Assembly: GCA_013399895.1 (NCBI GenBank)
Contig: VXBA01000405.1
Span: forward strand, 381,353 to 445,352
Origin: Serilophus lunatus
Taxonomy: Eukaryota; Chordata; Aves; Passeriformes; Eurylaimidae
Reading direction: 5' to 3'
Length of the DNA stretch: 64,000 nucleotides
Program-made: the position numbers and the translations under genes
Notes under the pieces: model-generated
Seen by the model: the letters and a program-made list of their open reading frames with translations, nothing else
What the model was told of the DNA's origin: nothing
Databases searched by the model: none
Shown here: one piece after another, positions 1 to 13,200 of the stretch
Position numbering within the stretch: position 1 is the stretch's first letter
Layout of the letters: the number at the start of each line of letters is the position of its first letter

Positions 1-612
1 GACCCTAAGACCTTAGGCAGCAGAATGACAGGTGACACACAGGTACCAAAGCCAGACACAGCTCAGACTTTCAGTAACATAAATCTTCATAGAAACTCTC
101 CCTTCAAGGCAATTACTACATGGCAGTTTGCACGGTGGTAGACACCCGACACTAAGTGTTCAACCAAATTAAGGAATGCCTGAAACACAAGTAAAGCCAG
201 CTGAATGTGAAGTGAAAAAATACACATACACACTGCCCATGAGGTACCCAGATACAGTTAAAAACCATCACCAGCTTCCAGCATCTTTACTCCTCACAAG
301 AGTATCAAGTGAATTCTCTAGGAACTCCTGAACTGAACAGCGACAAGGTACTTTACAATTTAGGTAAACTCAACTTTGTGAGAACCAATTACAGTCAGAT
401 CTGTCTACAGAAAACTCTGATATGCTCATTTCTATGACATGCTATAATATGCTCATATCATTTCTATTTCATGCTATTTTCTGTCAAGATCTGATGCTCT
501 GGAACATCTATCATACTCAAACCCCAGTAGAATTAGATGATAAATTCTGACAGAATTAGTCGACACAACACTCCTTAATGTCATGTCCTTAACAAAAATC
601 GCAGAAACGTAC
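1..612 (-). other. MYO10: MYO10 intron, partial
   Basis: Intronic sequence 3' of the exon at 613-695 in the direction of transcription, beginning with donor GTACGT. It runs off the window edge. No other feature was recognised. Confidence 0.85.
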
Positions 613-695
613 CTGCTTTCACGTAACAAGTTCAGGAGATCATCTCTGAAAGTATCTCTGTTCTTCTCCAAGATGCCCCTGACATCATACTGGAC
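613..695 (-). CDS. MYO10: MYO10 motor exon, about residues 553-580
   Basis: Last located exon in the direction of transcription, 83 nt, encoding VQYDVRGILEKNRDTFRDDL and then LNLLRESR. The acceptor is TTCTAG and the donor is GTACGT. It starts in phase 0 and ends in phase 2, with AG of the final Arg codon. The segment lies in the lower 50 kDa/relay part of the head. The next exon, expected to continue toward the actin-binding loop, is beyond position 1. Confidence 0.96.
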
Positions 696-3600
696 CTAGA
701 ATGAAACAGAGGTGGTTCAAACCACAAGTTAAACAGTCAGGTACCTCTCACATGAGTGGTACTGTAAAAAATGCTGAGGGAACAGAGTGCTTAAGTTAAT
801 TTTGAGCAGCCTCAGGGTAAAACTAAGCTAATGAAAATTCTCCCTGGAATAATTACAGCAAATAAAAAAATTACCTCCCCAGCGTAGTGCTTCACTCCAA
901 AGTTGTGAACGGCAACTCTTGGTTTTACATAAAAAGGATTGTTCTAATTGGAGGAGGAAAAAAAGAGAAAAATATTTGGGGGGTGGTGTCAGGGAATGGA
1001 ATGATACAAAGGGTCACAGTGTCCCCTCAACCCATACTAAATAAACCATTGTCTTCCAGTAAACTCCTTGGAAGATTAGTGCTCCAAAAGCAAACAAGCA
1101 ATTTAAAATGATAATAGGATTTGTTAGTCTGGGTTGCTTCAATTGCAGTAATAACAGATTTACAGTCTATAAAAAGGCATTATACTAAACCTAAAGCCAT
1201 AACTCAAACCCATCTATTAAAGGCACTTTGAAAGAGAAGGGTCTGTCTTAAATTGGTAGTCATGAAAATTGGTGAATATGCTTGCATCCCAGAAATTAAA
1301 GCAACATTAATCTGGACAGAAGAAACAGCAACCTTTCAGTAAATTACACCAAGGTGAATGCTTCATTAAATCAAGGGAAATTGAACACCTAAATAATCTG
1401 AGCTGGAGGTTGACAGAGCTCTAATTAAGAGTAGAATTTGACTTATTCACCATAATGGAAACCTTCAACTGGACAGTAACAAGGATATGTTCTGTCAGGT
1501 AACCAATTCAGTCTTGACAGCAAATTATATGGATTGCTACAGAAGTAGCACCACATTCAAAAAAGCCTCTACAACTATATGCCCCATATATTTAAACCAT
1601 GAATTTCTAAAGAAGCAAAGAGATCCTCCATAACTTGCACAGAAAACATCAGCAAAACATCACATACAGCATGCTGGGCATTCAGCTTCCCCAGTAAGGT
1701 GAAGTCAGTAGCCTGAGGAAAATGGCTCTCCTCATTGATAAGTGCCAGTAGTCCCAGTTTCTAGAACAGCAAGAAGAGGCAGAAGATGAATTAGTGCACA
1801 GATGGACACAGATGTTTTTCCCAGTTCGGAAAAATCACAAAGTCCTTGAAGTTGTTGTGTGCAGAGAGGCACAAAACAACTCATACATAACTAAAATGCC
1901 ACTCTTGTAGACAACTGCAATCCTATTTTTCTGGCAGCACACCTTTTGAAACATAGAGCATATGAGTTAAATAGAGAAAAATAAGCTACTGGAAGACTCA
2001 ACTGTTCTCCTGATGCAAGCAGTTTTTAGATGCATACAATGGCATTGCCTCAGAATATATCCCCAGCCTTCCAGATTTCCAGTGATCATGAGTCTGAGGA
2101 GTTTGTGTAAAACAGCTTTTCAAAAATTTTTCTTCTATATAATAATCTACTTACTTGTTGATCCAATGCAAACATTTAGCACCCACAGTGCCCAAGGGCA
2201 GAGCAAAAGATACACAGTTTTAACAACATGCTGTGTGAAACACAACCTCCCTTTGCTTTGCATATGCCTCTGTGTAATTGCCTTTGATGTTCGCTACTTC
2301 TCATGCTAGAAGAGGTGGTAAACAAAGCAAGCTACCCTGCAGTTAATTAATGTGTCCAGCAAGCTTCAGGTTGATACAGCATCTCAGAAGAACACGGTTC
2401 TCCAGGTGCACATTTTAATAAGCCACTTCCCATGGGCCCAGAGCAGCTCCTGACAAACCACACTGCCCTGACTGCAGTCACGTCCTGCCAGCTAGATCTT
2501 CTGCCTGCTGCTATCCATTTCTGTGGCCGTCCTGCAGCCACACACCCTGCTACAGAGAAAAACTCACACAGCCCACCTGAATCGATGGCAGAAGAGAACA
2601 TGGATCAAATGATTTTTTTTAATCATCTCCAAATATTGCTTTTGTATATAATCACAAAGTTGCCACAAAGAAAATACATATATTGAGTTTACAATATAAT
2701 CCATATTATAGCCTTACATGAAAATTATCTAATTAAAATTTGTTATTTAAACATGCAAGACCAAGACCCACCATCCTCTTCACTTGTTCTTTGTGTGTTT
2801 TAAAGACGTTTTATCTCAGAACAAAAACTAAAATAGGTAATAGAAACAAATTCTTTATTACCTTTTCAATGAGATCCAAGCACTCTCCATTGTCTGTCCA
2901 GTCAATATCCTCCCAAATTAATCCTTCCCTAAGGAAAATAAAGGGGGCCCCTTTATTGACAGCTATGAAACTGTTTTAATTACAGAAAGAGGAGGAGCTG
3001 CTGTAGTCATCTTGCAAATTACAGCACAATCACCTTGCTTTTAAGAAATACACAGCTCCAGACAGGGACTTTCAAGGGAAACTAAAGTAGCTGCAAATTG
3101 AGATTTCAAGTGAATGCTGATATAATCAATATTCTTTCAAATTTCTTCTCTGACTCTTACCTGCTGTATTCCAGTTGCTCCAAGGAAAAAATATGCTTAT
3201 TGAAATACTCCTGAAGCTTCTCATTTGCATAATTAATATTGAATTGCTCAAAACGGTTTACCTAGAGACAAGAAATTTTCAAAAATGCATACACTTCAAA
3301 TATTTTGCTTTGCAAACAAGGCACTGGATTAACTCGTAACATGTTTAACAACCAAGTTCCAGAGAAGAGGACAAAGATACGTAGAACAATAAAGCATAAA
3401 TATCAGACAACCCATTTGAACAAGCTTTTGTAACCTACCTCAAAGTTTTCAAATCCAAATATGTCCAAAATTCCAATAGACTTGAAGTCTTCCTTGCTCC
3501 TGATTCTGCTATTGATTTTTTTAATGATCCAAGCAAAACACTGAGAATAAAGTGCCATAGCCATAGAATCTCTGCTGTCTATTGCCTGCGTTAAAGAAAG

Positions 3601-6600
3601 AATACATGAACATCAATCACCCATGTGACTGAGAACTGATCAGACTGCTGGCCAGTGTCCTTAGCACAGCATAAAGAAATGCATCATGCAACAGGTTAGT
3701 TTTCCTATGTAGCTTGACAGCAGTTGTATTAACACTTATATGGCATCACAATTTGAGTTCAACAATTTAAGTTAAAACAGCTGTACACCTATGTGGCTTT
3801 AAAATTATATTTCAATGCTAAAACATTCAAAACACTAGGAAATTATAAACTTAAAAGTGTGGAGGAAGGAAAGAGAAGGGTAAGAAATACTTTAATTCAT
3901 CCTTCTGTAGAGGTAAGCATAATGTTATGCATATCTACTTCTAATCCCCTTCTTGTAAATTATAAAAATATTTCTCCTGAAAGATTTCAAAAACACCCAC
4001 CTGACAAGTGTTGATAGTGAAAAGTATCAGCCTATGTGATTAGAATTTGAAAAAAAATGGTAAACAATCAGGCTTGATAAGAATAATAAGAGACAAGAGA
4101 GAAATCCTGTTCAGAATGACAGAATAAGATCTACAGAGATCATACCCTTCCCCAAAAAAACCTATGTAGTACTTTTGATTACAACTCTGATGCATAAGCT
4201 AAGCTTCTGCTCTTAAGTGACCAGTGATTTCTCTGGACTTGAAGACTGAGACATATCTTTCACAGACCCTAAAAAAATGCCAAAACTGAGATGCATTTAC
4301 CTGTTGTATACTAAGAGGTGTTAGAATTTCTTCTCCTCTGAGTATCATTGACCTCTGTGTCAACGCTTCAGTTAGCTGTGTGGAGTCCAACCCCAGTAAC
4401 TCAGCAGATCTACCCAGAGCTGGAAAAAGAGACAGACAAATACAAATATGTCCTTAAATGTATAAGATTATAAATCCAATTTGTTTTTTACTATTATTAT
4501 TACCACTAACAGCACCATTTAGTATGTCTCTAAAGTGACAGGGATTAAAAACACAATTAGAAACACTAGGATATTGTTTTGGTGCTCATGAAAAGGCATC
4601 AATATGTACAACTGAAAGAAATTAGCAGTAGAAATTCATCAAACGTAAGTCACAAATATTTATTTTCCCCTTAATGTTACAAGGATTCAAACAATCTACT
4701 GCTCACAATTTTTTCCAGATACAAGCAGTAACTGACTTTTTGTCCACATGAATGCATTTCAGCTTCCCTCGGGATGATGAGGATAAACCAATATTTTTTT
4801 TCGTTACACGTGTACTTTAATTTTCAATTTTGCTATAACATGGTATGTAAAGCAATACATAATGCTATTCTCTATTGCCACATTTGAACATCTTTAGACA
4901 TACCGGCACATACTTTTGGTTTAGTAATTGAAGCATTTAAAGCTTTAATAAAAGACACTTTCAGTGGAGATCTTGTTAAGGAATGTATTTGAGCACTTAT
5001 GTTTTATCAATTTGAGAATATTTCAAAGAAGGAATTAGATTCAAATGGAATTTCACTACTATTAATGGAATAAATATGTGCCCAAGGTCTTCCCTAACTA
5101 AGATTTAGCATCCAGCAGCAGACTAACTTCCCTTACCTGTCAAACTCCACCCCCAAAAATAACCTTTTAATCAACATTTACGGATGTTAAAAAGCAGTAA
5201 GACCCTTTCACTACCTGTCCTTGTTGTGTTCAGATATACTAGCAGTGAACAGGCTTTCCACAGCCTCAAGAAACATTTACATTTGTATGAATAGCCTTCT
5301 CACCTGTTTTAAAGGACACCTGTGCCCCACCAGCAGTGATGAACTCCACATTTCCTAGATGCAAAATGCCAGCCAACAGCCTCAAAACTTCTCGTACCTC
5401 CTCCTTGCTGAATTGCATCACTTCCATTGCAGTCTGGAATGACATGTGAGCTTCTTCAATAACATGCACACTGAACCAAAAATGGGAGGCCTTAGAAAAG
5501 CAAGTTGGGACTAACAGAGGCCTGGCTGGAGTCCATTCTTTTGGTTTCATCCCAAACTAAACACACTGTAAGGCATCACTGGGACATCTTGGAACATGTA
5601 AGTATCTCTGCTTTCAAGAAATCTCATTTTGATGCTGTAATGATGTTGTAATTTGCTTACAAATTCATCATTAAAATTGTATGAATACTGGAATGACCTA
5701 CTGAGTTGAGCATCAGGCACAATTACTTTAATTTGAATTATTAATTGATAATCTCTTGTGTGTTTTTACCAAATTTTGCCAATTAGCCCTGGAGGTTACA
5801 AGGCATGGGGGGGGTGGGGTGGGGTGGGGTGAAACACAGCAATATGTAAGATTTGCTCATGTGTGCATGCCCAAACATGCATCTTACCCACGTGGTCTGA
5901 CAACTCCCAGTAAAACTGAGCAAGAAAGGGATCTATATAAAAAGTGTTGTATTTATGAATAAACAATATAACAATGATCAAAACTCAGCTACATAAATGA
6001 AATGAAACAGCAAATGGTAAAACATAAGAAGAAATATTAAAACAAGAAGAACACATGATTTTCTTTGACACAGAAGGGGTATGTAAGTGTTTGCCTCTTG
6101 AAATGACCAGAATTTTCCTAAGTCGGGTATAATACGAGTCTGTCTGAGACTAGATCACAGTTTTATGCCCCCACAATCAGACTCATCATGTTATAGTCAC
6201 TGCAGGTGTCTGACAGATGACACATTTTACCTTCCATAAATCATTCATCACAAATGGAAAAGCCTCAGACTCATGTCTGTCATTCAAAGCGGGATAGAGA
6301 CATTGTTGAAAGCTTATTTCATAAAGTAAACCTTTCACAACAGAAAATCAGTAACACTAGGAGTTCACCTCCATGCTCACCATGCAATTCCTCCCTGTTT
6401 CCTACAAAATATATTCCCTTAGGTAATATTGCTCAGACTTAAACTGCAAGAAAAATAGGCAAAGGAAATTACTATAATAGGAAAAGACAGGCAAGGGTGA
6501 ACTATGGGGTTTCTGCCCACCTCCTGCTCTGGGCATGCAGCCTGGCAGCCTCAGCCCCTGCTCCCTGCCTGCCCACATTGTGGGCAGCAGCAAGCATCAC

Positions 6601-7166
6601 CTGCCCAAATGATTTAATGTCTGCCTACCCTGGGATGATCAGCACAAATTAAATGTCATGTTAATCAACTTCAGCATGTGAATAAACTATAGATGAGTTA
6701 CAAACTTTTCTAACACACCCTTCTTTCTTCCACACGAGACGAGGGCTTTTTATATTAAAAAAACCTGCTGCATCCGCTACACACTAATTTGTCATTTTAG
6801 CAAAGAGATTAACATAGCTAAGCAAAAATGCCCTTGGTGAAGGGCATAAAAACAGATGTTTTGTCTGATTTTTGAAATCTAACATGCATTGCCTCAGTAC
6901 TACAGTATGCAATTAATGTGGTCACTATAGACTAATTGCTGTGAGTATAAGACAAAGACACTCAGAACACTTCCATCAGGACCTGGTTTTTAATCTATGT
7001 TTATGTTTTCTTCAGTGCTATTGTGTGAGAACTTCACACAACTGGATTTCCCAGCTGCAATTTAAAGAGTTACAGGTGCTTCCCTTCCTGTGTGCTGCAC
7101 TGCAGACTCCACCTAGTAGATGCTGCATTATTTGGGCAAAGCTTTAGGATTGAAAAGCAGAAAAAG

Positions 7167-7264
<98 letters not shown>

Positions 7265-10200
7265 ATCTCTGTAATATAAAACAATGTAGGGAAGGTCAAA
7301 GGCATGAAAAAGCCTTACTGACTTCCCAATAGGTATTTTTTTTTAGTTTCAAAATGCAATCATTTTGAAATGATTTTGAAATGATGGAGTAAAACTGAAA
7401 TACTGGGGGGAGGTAAAGGCATGCTCAAAATGACAGTGAAGTCTTTTGAGAAAATGTAAGTCCCTGTAAGATTAGTGCCTCAGTGAGAAAACTGCAAGTG
7501 CAGGAAAGCACACAAAGGTTTTGTCACCTGCTCTGTCAACGGGCCCCAGGCACCTGAACTTCCAATGTTTTTAAAGGAAAAGAACTAAGGAAACAACTCA
7601 CAATGACTTCCTTGAAGGAATCTTTGTCACTGATTGTCTTATCCGCTGTACATCCAGACTGATTTAGGTAGTGGTAGTTCTCCGGTAGAGATAAGTAAAA
7701 AGCATCTAATGATGAGAGAAGAGAGGGTGATTGATGAGAAATCTCAAACCAAAAGCACTCCACAAATTACTATGTCAGAGCTAAACAGTTCACAACTAAT
7801 TTGCTCAGAAATTATGGTGACGCACAAGACAAAGTTTTATATTAAAATCGCAGAGGGTTGTTTTGCTGGGTTTTGTTTTATTTAGTTACATATTTGAGTT
7901 AACTCTTTAGCATGCAAAGACAGCAGGCTTAAGGGGAGGTGCTGGAACAGCTTTACACAATTTTGCACGTATATAAATGTCATTTCTTTTGTTCAGTGGA
8001 TTTATTCTTTATGAGAGAGGATTAGAGGAACCAGAATTATTTATCTTTGTTGCTGTGGAGTTATGTAGTAACAGCAAAAATATTCAGTTTGAACAGAATA
8101 AGGCATGTTTGTCCCCAAGTAATTTTCCCAAGGCCAAGCAGAAGCTGGGAGAAAAACGTTGGGCGGCTCAGTGACATTCTTCAACTAAGCAGGTTGCTTT
8201 ATCAAGTTGAGCTCAAATTCACATTCACTGAATCCCAGCTGAATAAATAACCTATTTCTCTGCTTGGGTTAGTGGGTTTCCACAGTTAAATTCTCCACTG
8301 CTGTCACCATGGCTGACTGCTAGCAGAAAGCCACTACAGTTGTATGACTTGTGCTTTGCCACTCACCTTTCTCTCTCTCTTCTATCCCTGCCAGCAGAGC
8401 ATAGAATATATGATAATTTCTTTCCCCAGGGTTTTGTCTTACTACACGATTCTGTCAAAGTAAAAAAATAGTTTCCACTTAAGTGATCATTTTTAAGGAC
8501 AATTTTTTTTATCCACCGTTTCAGAGAAAATATTAAGCACAATTAACTAAGCAAAAACAAACATCAACTTACTTTTTCCAATAAATCTAGAGCCAGGAAA
8601 AAAGCTTTAGTCAAGGAATAAACTAAAAATCAGTTAATGCAAAAGCTATTTATAGTCTTCCTTCTTTCATTTGAGGCAATAGGAAGAGGTTCATGGTCTT
8701 TTACAACATGCTGAGTGTGTTTCACGCAACATGCCTACAACAAGATAAATAAAATAGCAATGATGATAATACTGGAACAGTTCTAATATTAATGTATCAA
8801 CACCTTCTCTTTGTCACATTCTGCATTTTAAATGACATCTGGTTCCTTTGCTTTTTCTTTTCCCTAAAGCTTGGAAACAACTTTGATAATGAAATTTTTG
8901 CTAGTGCTAAAGAAGAATATGTTTAAACTAGTAGGTAGGAGCCCCTCAGAATATTCCTCATCCCTACACCTGTGATGCTCAGGTGGAGCTGCTCAGTCTG
9001 GTTTTGCCAAATGCAGGACAAATCCAAGGATTTAACCTGCTCAGACTAACACTAAAGGAATTCAGCAGCTCTGCTCTTTCAAGTACTTTTCCAGAGAGTT
9101 AAGCAGCTTATCTTTGGATATAATAAATGAGGGAAATGGCTGACAACTGAAGTTATTCCCAAGAACTCAGGCTGTTTTAGCTCAGTACGTAGGAACATGC
9201 ACACGAGCCATGACACATTGACAGTAGCAACACTAAATACTGGTCCTGCAAGAGTATATATACTCCATGCCATCACAAATGCACACGTGAATTTGTTGTT
9301 GCTACTTCCTTTTCCCACTTACACCAGCTCAATTTAACTGTGTATGTTTCAGGATGGGGCAAAAAGACAAAGGCAAGCCATTTCTCTCAGTCCTCCACAT
9401 GGGGGCTGCTTGCAAACAGGGGTCAAATCACCAAACAAGGATACAATCTATAATTCTTCCTCCCTGAATGTTTCCTTTCTGACAGATGTTCAGTTGAATA
9501 AACTTCCCAAAGCGACTTGAGTTGTTGTTGTAAACAGTCTTCGCATTGCCAAAAGCTTCCATAATTGGACTGTGAAAATAGAGAAGAATGACAAGAGTGT
9601 TAACGTGTGACTAGCATGCCAACAGTTTCACATGGGACTGGTGAAAGGAACAACACTCTGACAAGCTCCCTTCTGACACTCAGTCACAGCCTACATCCTC
9701 AGCATTACCCTCCATTTATCAGCAACAGGCATCTCAATTTCCCATCAAAAGATACAAGTATTCATGCAACAAGAAGATTAATCGGACTAAACTACTCTGC
9801 AGCTGCAAAGTGGTAACTGCTACTTAGTACTTCTTTTGTATCTGCTCAAAAGGTGCACGCAATTCTCGTTGCAGTACTCAAATAATAGAAATAAGAAATC
9901 TCAGCACATGCAAATTGCTAGACAGATGTAAGAAAATAGTCCTTGTCCTAAGGCAATTAAAAAATAATTATATCAAGATACAGGATGTATAACAGAGATG
10001 AAGATAAGCAAAATAGTGCCTCAAATTTCCTTTGTTTTTAAATAGTTTAGAATCATGTTATTTCATAACATAATGCTGAGAATTTTTTTTTGCTTGCACA
10101 GATTGTGTCCAATTTATGTGATGCATTTGCTCATCTGTCTTACCATTTTTACTTATCCTCTCTTTCCTCAGTATGCCTTCGCCACTCGAGCAATTTAAAC

Positions 10201-13200
10201 TCGCCATGCTGTATCTTGTTCTACCTTATCCCCAGGCTACATAACCTGAACTAATGGTTTCTCCCTCCCATCACCCATTTCCTTTTATCTGAATTCAGCT
10301 CTGAACAAAAATGGAAGCCACCATTAAAGCTTCATCCATTTCAAACCTCTGCATATTTTTGCTTTATTAATATATTCCACTGTGCTCATAACTCCCTATA
10401 GCAGCCAGTTAATTTTATTGTTCAGTAAATGGACAAGCATATTTAATTACATTGCAAGCTCTTATTTCAATGTCAAGGCTTATGTCTTCTGGAAAAAATA
10501 TCTGTGTATTGAAAGATCTAGTACCTGCTCTCAAGAATAGCTTGCTCCACACAGGACGTTTTCTCTCTGCAGGACAGCTCCAGTGAATGTTGGCTCATTG
10601 CAGACAAGAACTTGAGAATCAGTTTAGTGCTTTCTGTCTTACCAGCACCACTTTCGCCACTGAAAGAAGAGGAGGAAATTGTTTGCACAGTTCCAGTGGC
10701 CAGTGAAGAAGCCCTCTGCCAGGCCAGCCATCCAAACTCTACATTACTGGAGGTCGGGAAGACTGAGGTGATTAGACTGGTAAGTGGTAGTCAAAGGGAA
10801 GCAGAATATCCCCTTAAGCTTCCTGAACATGACAAGGAAGGCAAACCAAAATCTGTCTTTAGACTTTATACCGTGTTCAGACAGCATTTCAAGGTATTGA
10901 TTGCTTATGTACACACACCCATCAGGCAACAAAGAGCTCTTTGAATATAAGCAATTATAAAACACTTCCCACCTAGACGTTAAAACAAAGTTACAACAAA
11001 GGTATGGCAATGGTCAGGGATGAATTCAATTGGGAAACAATTTGTGATCATGCTGCAGCAATTCTACCTAATGAAGGAGCCCTGCTGTGAGAGGGAAGGA
11101 GAAAGAGAAGGTTAGAGACACTAGTGCATATTCTAACACATAAAAGCTACTAGTATAATTACTAGTCTTAGTGAGCTACATATTCTTTAAACAAACTTTT
11201 TATATAAGTATTCAAACAAACCAGAATCATATCAGTTAAAAATAGAAATTTTTCACCTCATATCACCATCAGAGATGTAAAAGCTCTCATCTTCATCCAC
11301 AGGAGAATAAACCTATTTGATAATGCTAAACTGACATTTTTAAACCAAACTGTTAATAAGCAACCTTGCTGATACAAACAGAAGGCAATATACTCAGTTT
11401 CTCTTCAAAACTAACACTCTAAAAAGGGAAAGTATAAATTTGGCTTATTTCCCCCACATCACTTCATTTATGTAGCCTAAAAACACACTGTGAGCCATTA
11501 AGAAATACAACTTGTGGGTAAAGTTTGCCTAGTTTGCTTACTTTTCATCTGATGTCATAACATCATAACCGAAGTTGCCACCTAATTCCTGGTTTTCCTA
11601 ATTCCTAATTAATGTGCACCTAATTCCAGTTTACTCACAAAGAAAGGGGGTAAGATTTCATCTTACCGCACCTCTTTCATCATAGCAAGCACAAATTTTC
11701 TCACTGACTTTGATGAAATACAAATGGGCATGTGGAGCAAGCTTAGATAATCTGACAGACTTTTGTTGTGCCATTGACGAGTGGTGACCCTAGGAATTTT
11801 AGGTTATAGCAAGGTATAATGATGTTTTCTAGTAAAAAACAAAGAGTAAAGGTACAGCCCAAGAAAACAGCATAGTATTTTCCTGCAAATGATGGTATCC
11901 CTTCCCTTTCTCTTGGCAGGCCCTCAGTCACTCATGATCCTCTGCCAACAAAGCTAATATTTAATATTAACACCTTTTACAAAACATTTTTACTAGTAGT
12001 TTTGAAAGAGCTTCACAAACTTTTGCATTATCCTTGTCTAGTGAAATGAATCATCGAGTGATACATACCTCTTCCTCCCTAAATTCTCTCCCCTTGAGCC
12101 ACATGTATAGCTCAATAGCAGGGATAGATGCCAAGAAGGACATCAACACTTTCACTCACACCATCCTTCCTCTACTCCACCCACTGTCCCTTGCTCTAGA
12201 CAATCTGTAGTTCTATGGAAGCTGAAAGATACTCCACTGTAATCCAGAGCGATTTTACAAGTGAGAAAGCCGAGAAACCCACCTCTGGTACAGTTGGTAC
12301 TATGCACAATGACATGCTCTTGATTTTTTATTAGAATGGGAGAGGCTCAGAACTGGTTCAGGCTGAACCTACCTGCCTGGTATCCTATCTCTGACAGTTG
12401 CTAAATAGAGATGCCCAGGGAAGACATGTGATACTTGCCTTCTGTTCTTGCAGCTTCTGGTTATTTGCTGTTCTGGTTATTTACTGATCTAAACATGCTT
12501 TCTGTGTGTCTTGTAACTTTCAGTATCTTCTATGAATTTCTAGTCATAGTCCCTTAAAAAAATGTCTTTGTTGTTTCATATCTGCCTTCTATTATTTTGA
12601 TTTAATGCCTTTTAGTTCTCATATTGGAAAGAATATGAGACTCATCCCAACACTCTCTCTGTTGTGCATGACTTGATGGATAGCTCCAAAAATTCAAGTT
12701 CCCTGTCTTCACTAGCCATTTCCACACATAGAGCCATGTTTTACTTTTGATTGCTTTTTTTCTGAACCACTTCCAGTTCCACAAAGCCAGAATCCATCCA
12801 AGGGATGGATTAACCCAGTATTCACTAATCATTTAATAGAAACTGCTCCATTCTATTCAGTTTTACAATTAATATTGAGAACTGAGTGGGTGGGCTCCTG
12901 GAGCCCTCTGGCATCGTAGTAAGATCTCACCATATCATGGTGTTGCTGAGCTCAGGACTCATAATATTATGCACATCAAGTTGGCTCTACATTTTTCCTT
13001 TGCAAAATGCTTTAATAATAGCTGTTTTTAATGATTACATTAAAATCAAGAACAAGCGTGCTAAACTTTAAAGTTGTTTATTCAACCCTACAGTACATAC
13101 ACTAACATCAGGTTAAATGGCATCAGTCTTTCAGAGCCCTTAGAAAGCTCACGCCTACAGTAAGTTGCCAAGGTCAGTAAAAAGGGTGAATTTTTTAGTG

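Larger units (their letters stand above)
5434..7601 (-). other. MYO10: MYO10 intron (2168 bp)
   Basis: Intron between the exons at 7602-7705 and 5304-5433, with donor GTGAG and a CATTCCAG acceptor. It holds the G-quadruplex motif at 5807-5831 and the (TATC)n microsatellite at 7167-7264. No other gene-like content was seen. Confidence 0.9.

Noticed and set aside
10612..10944. 110-codon plus-strand ORF over the P-loop exon
   Set aside because: Antisense of the MYO10 exon start continued into intron; no domain.
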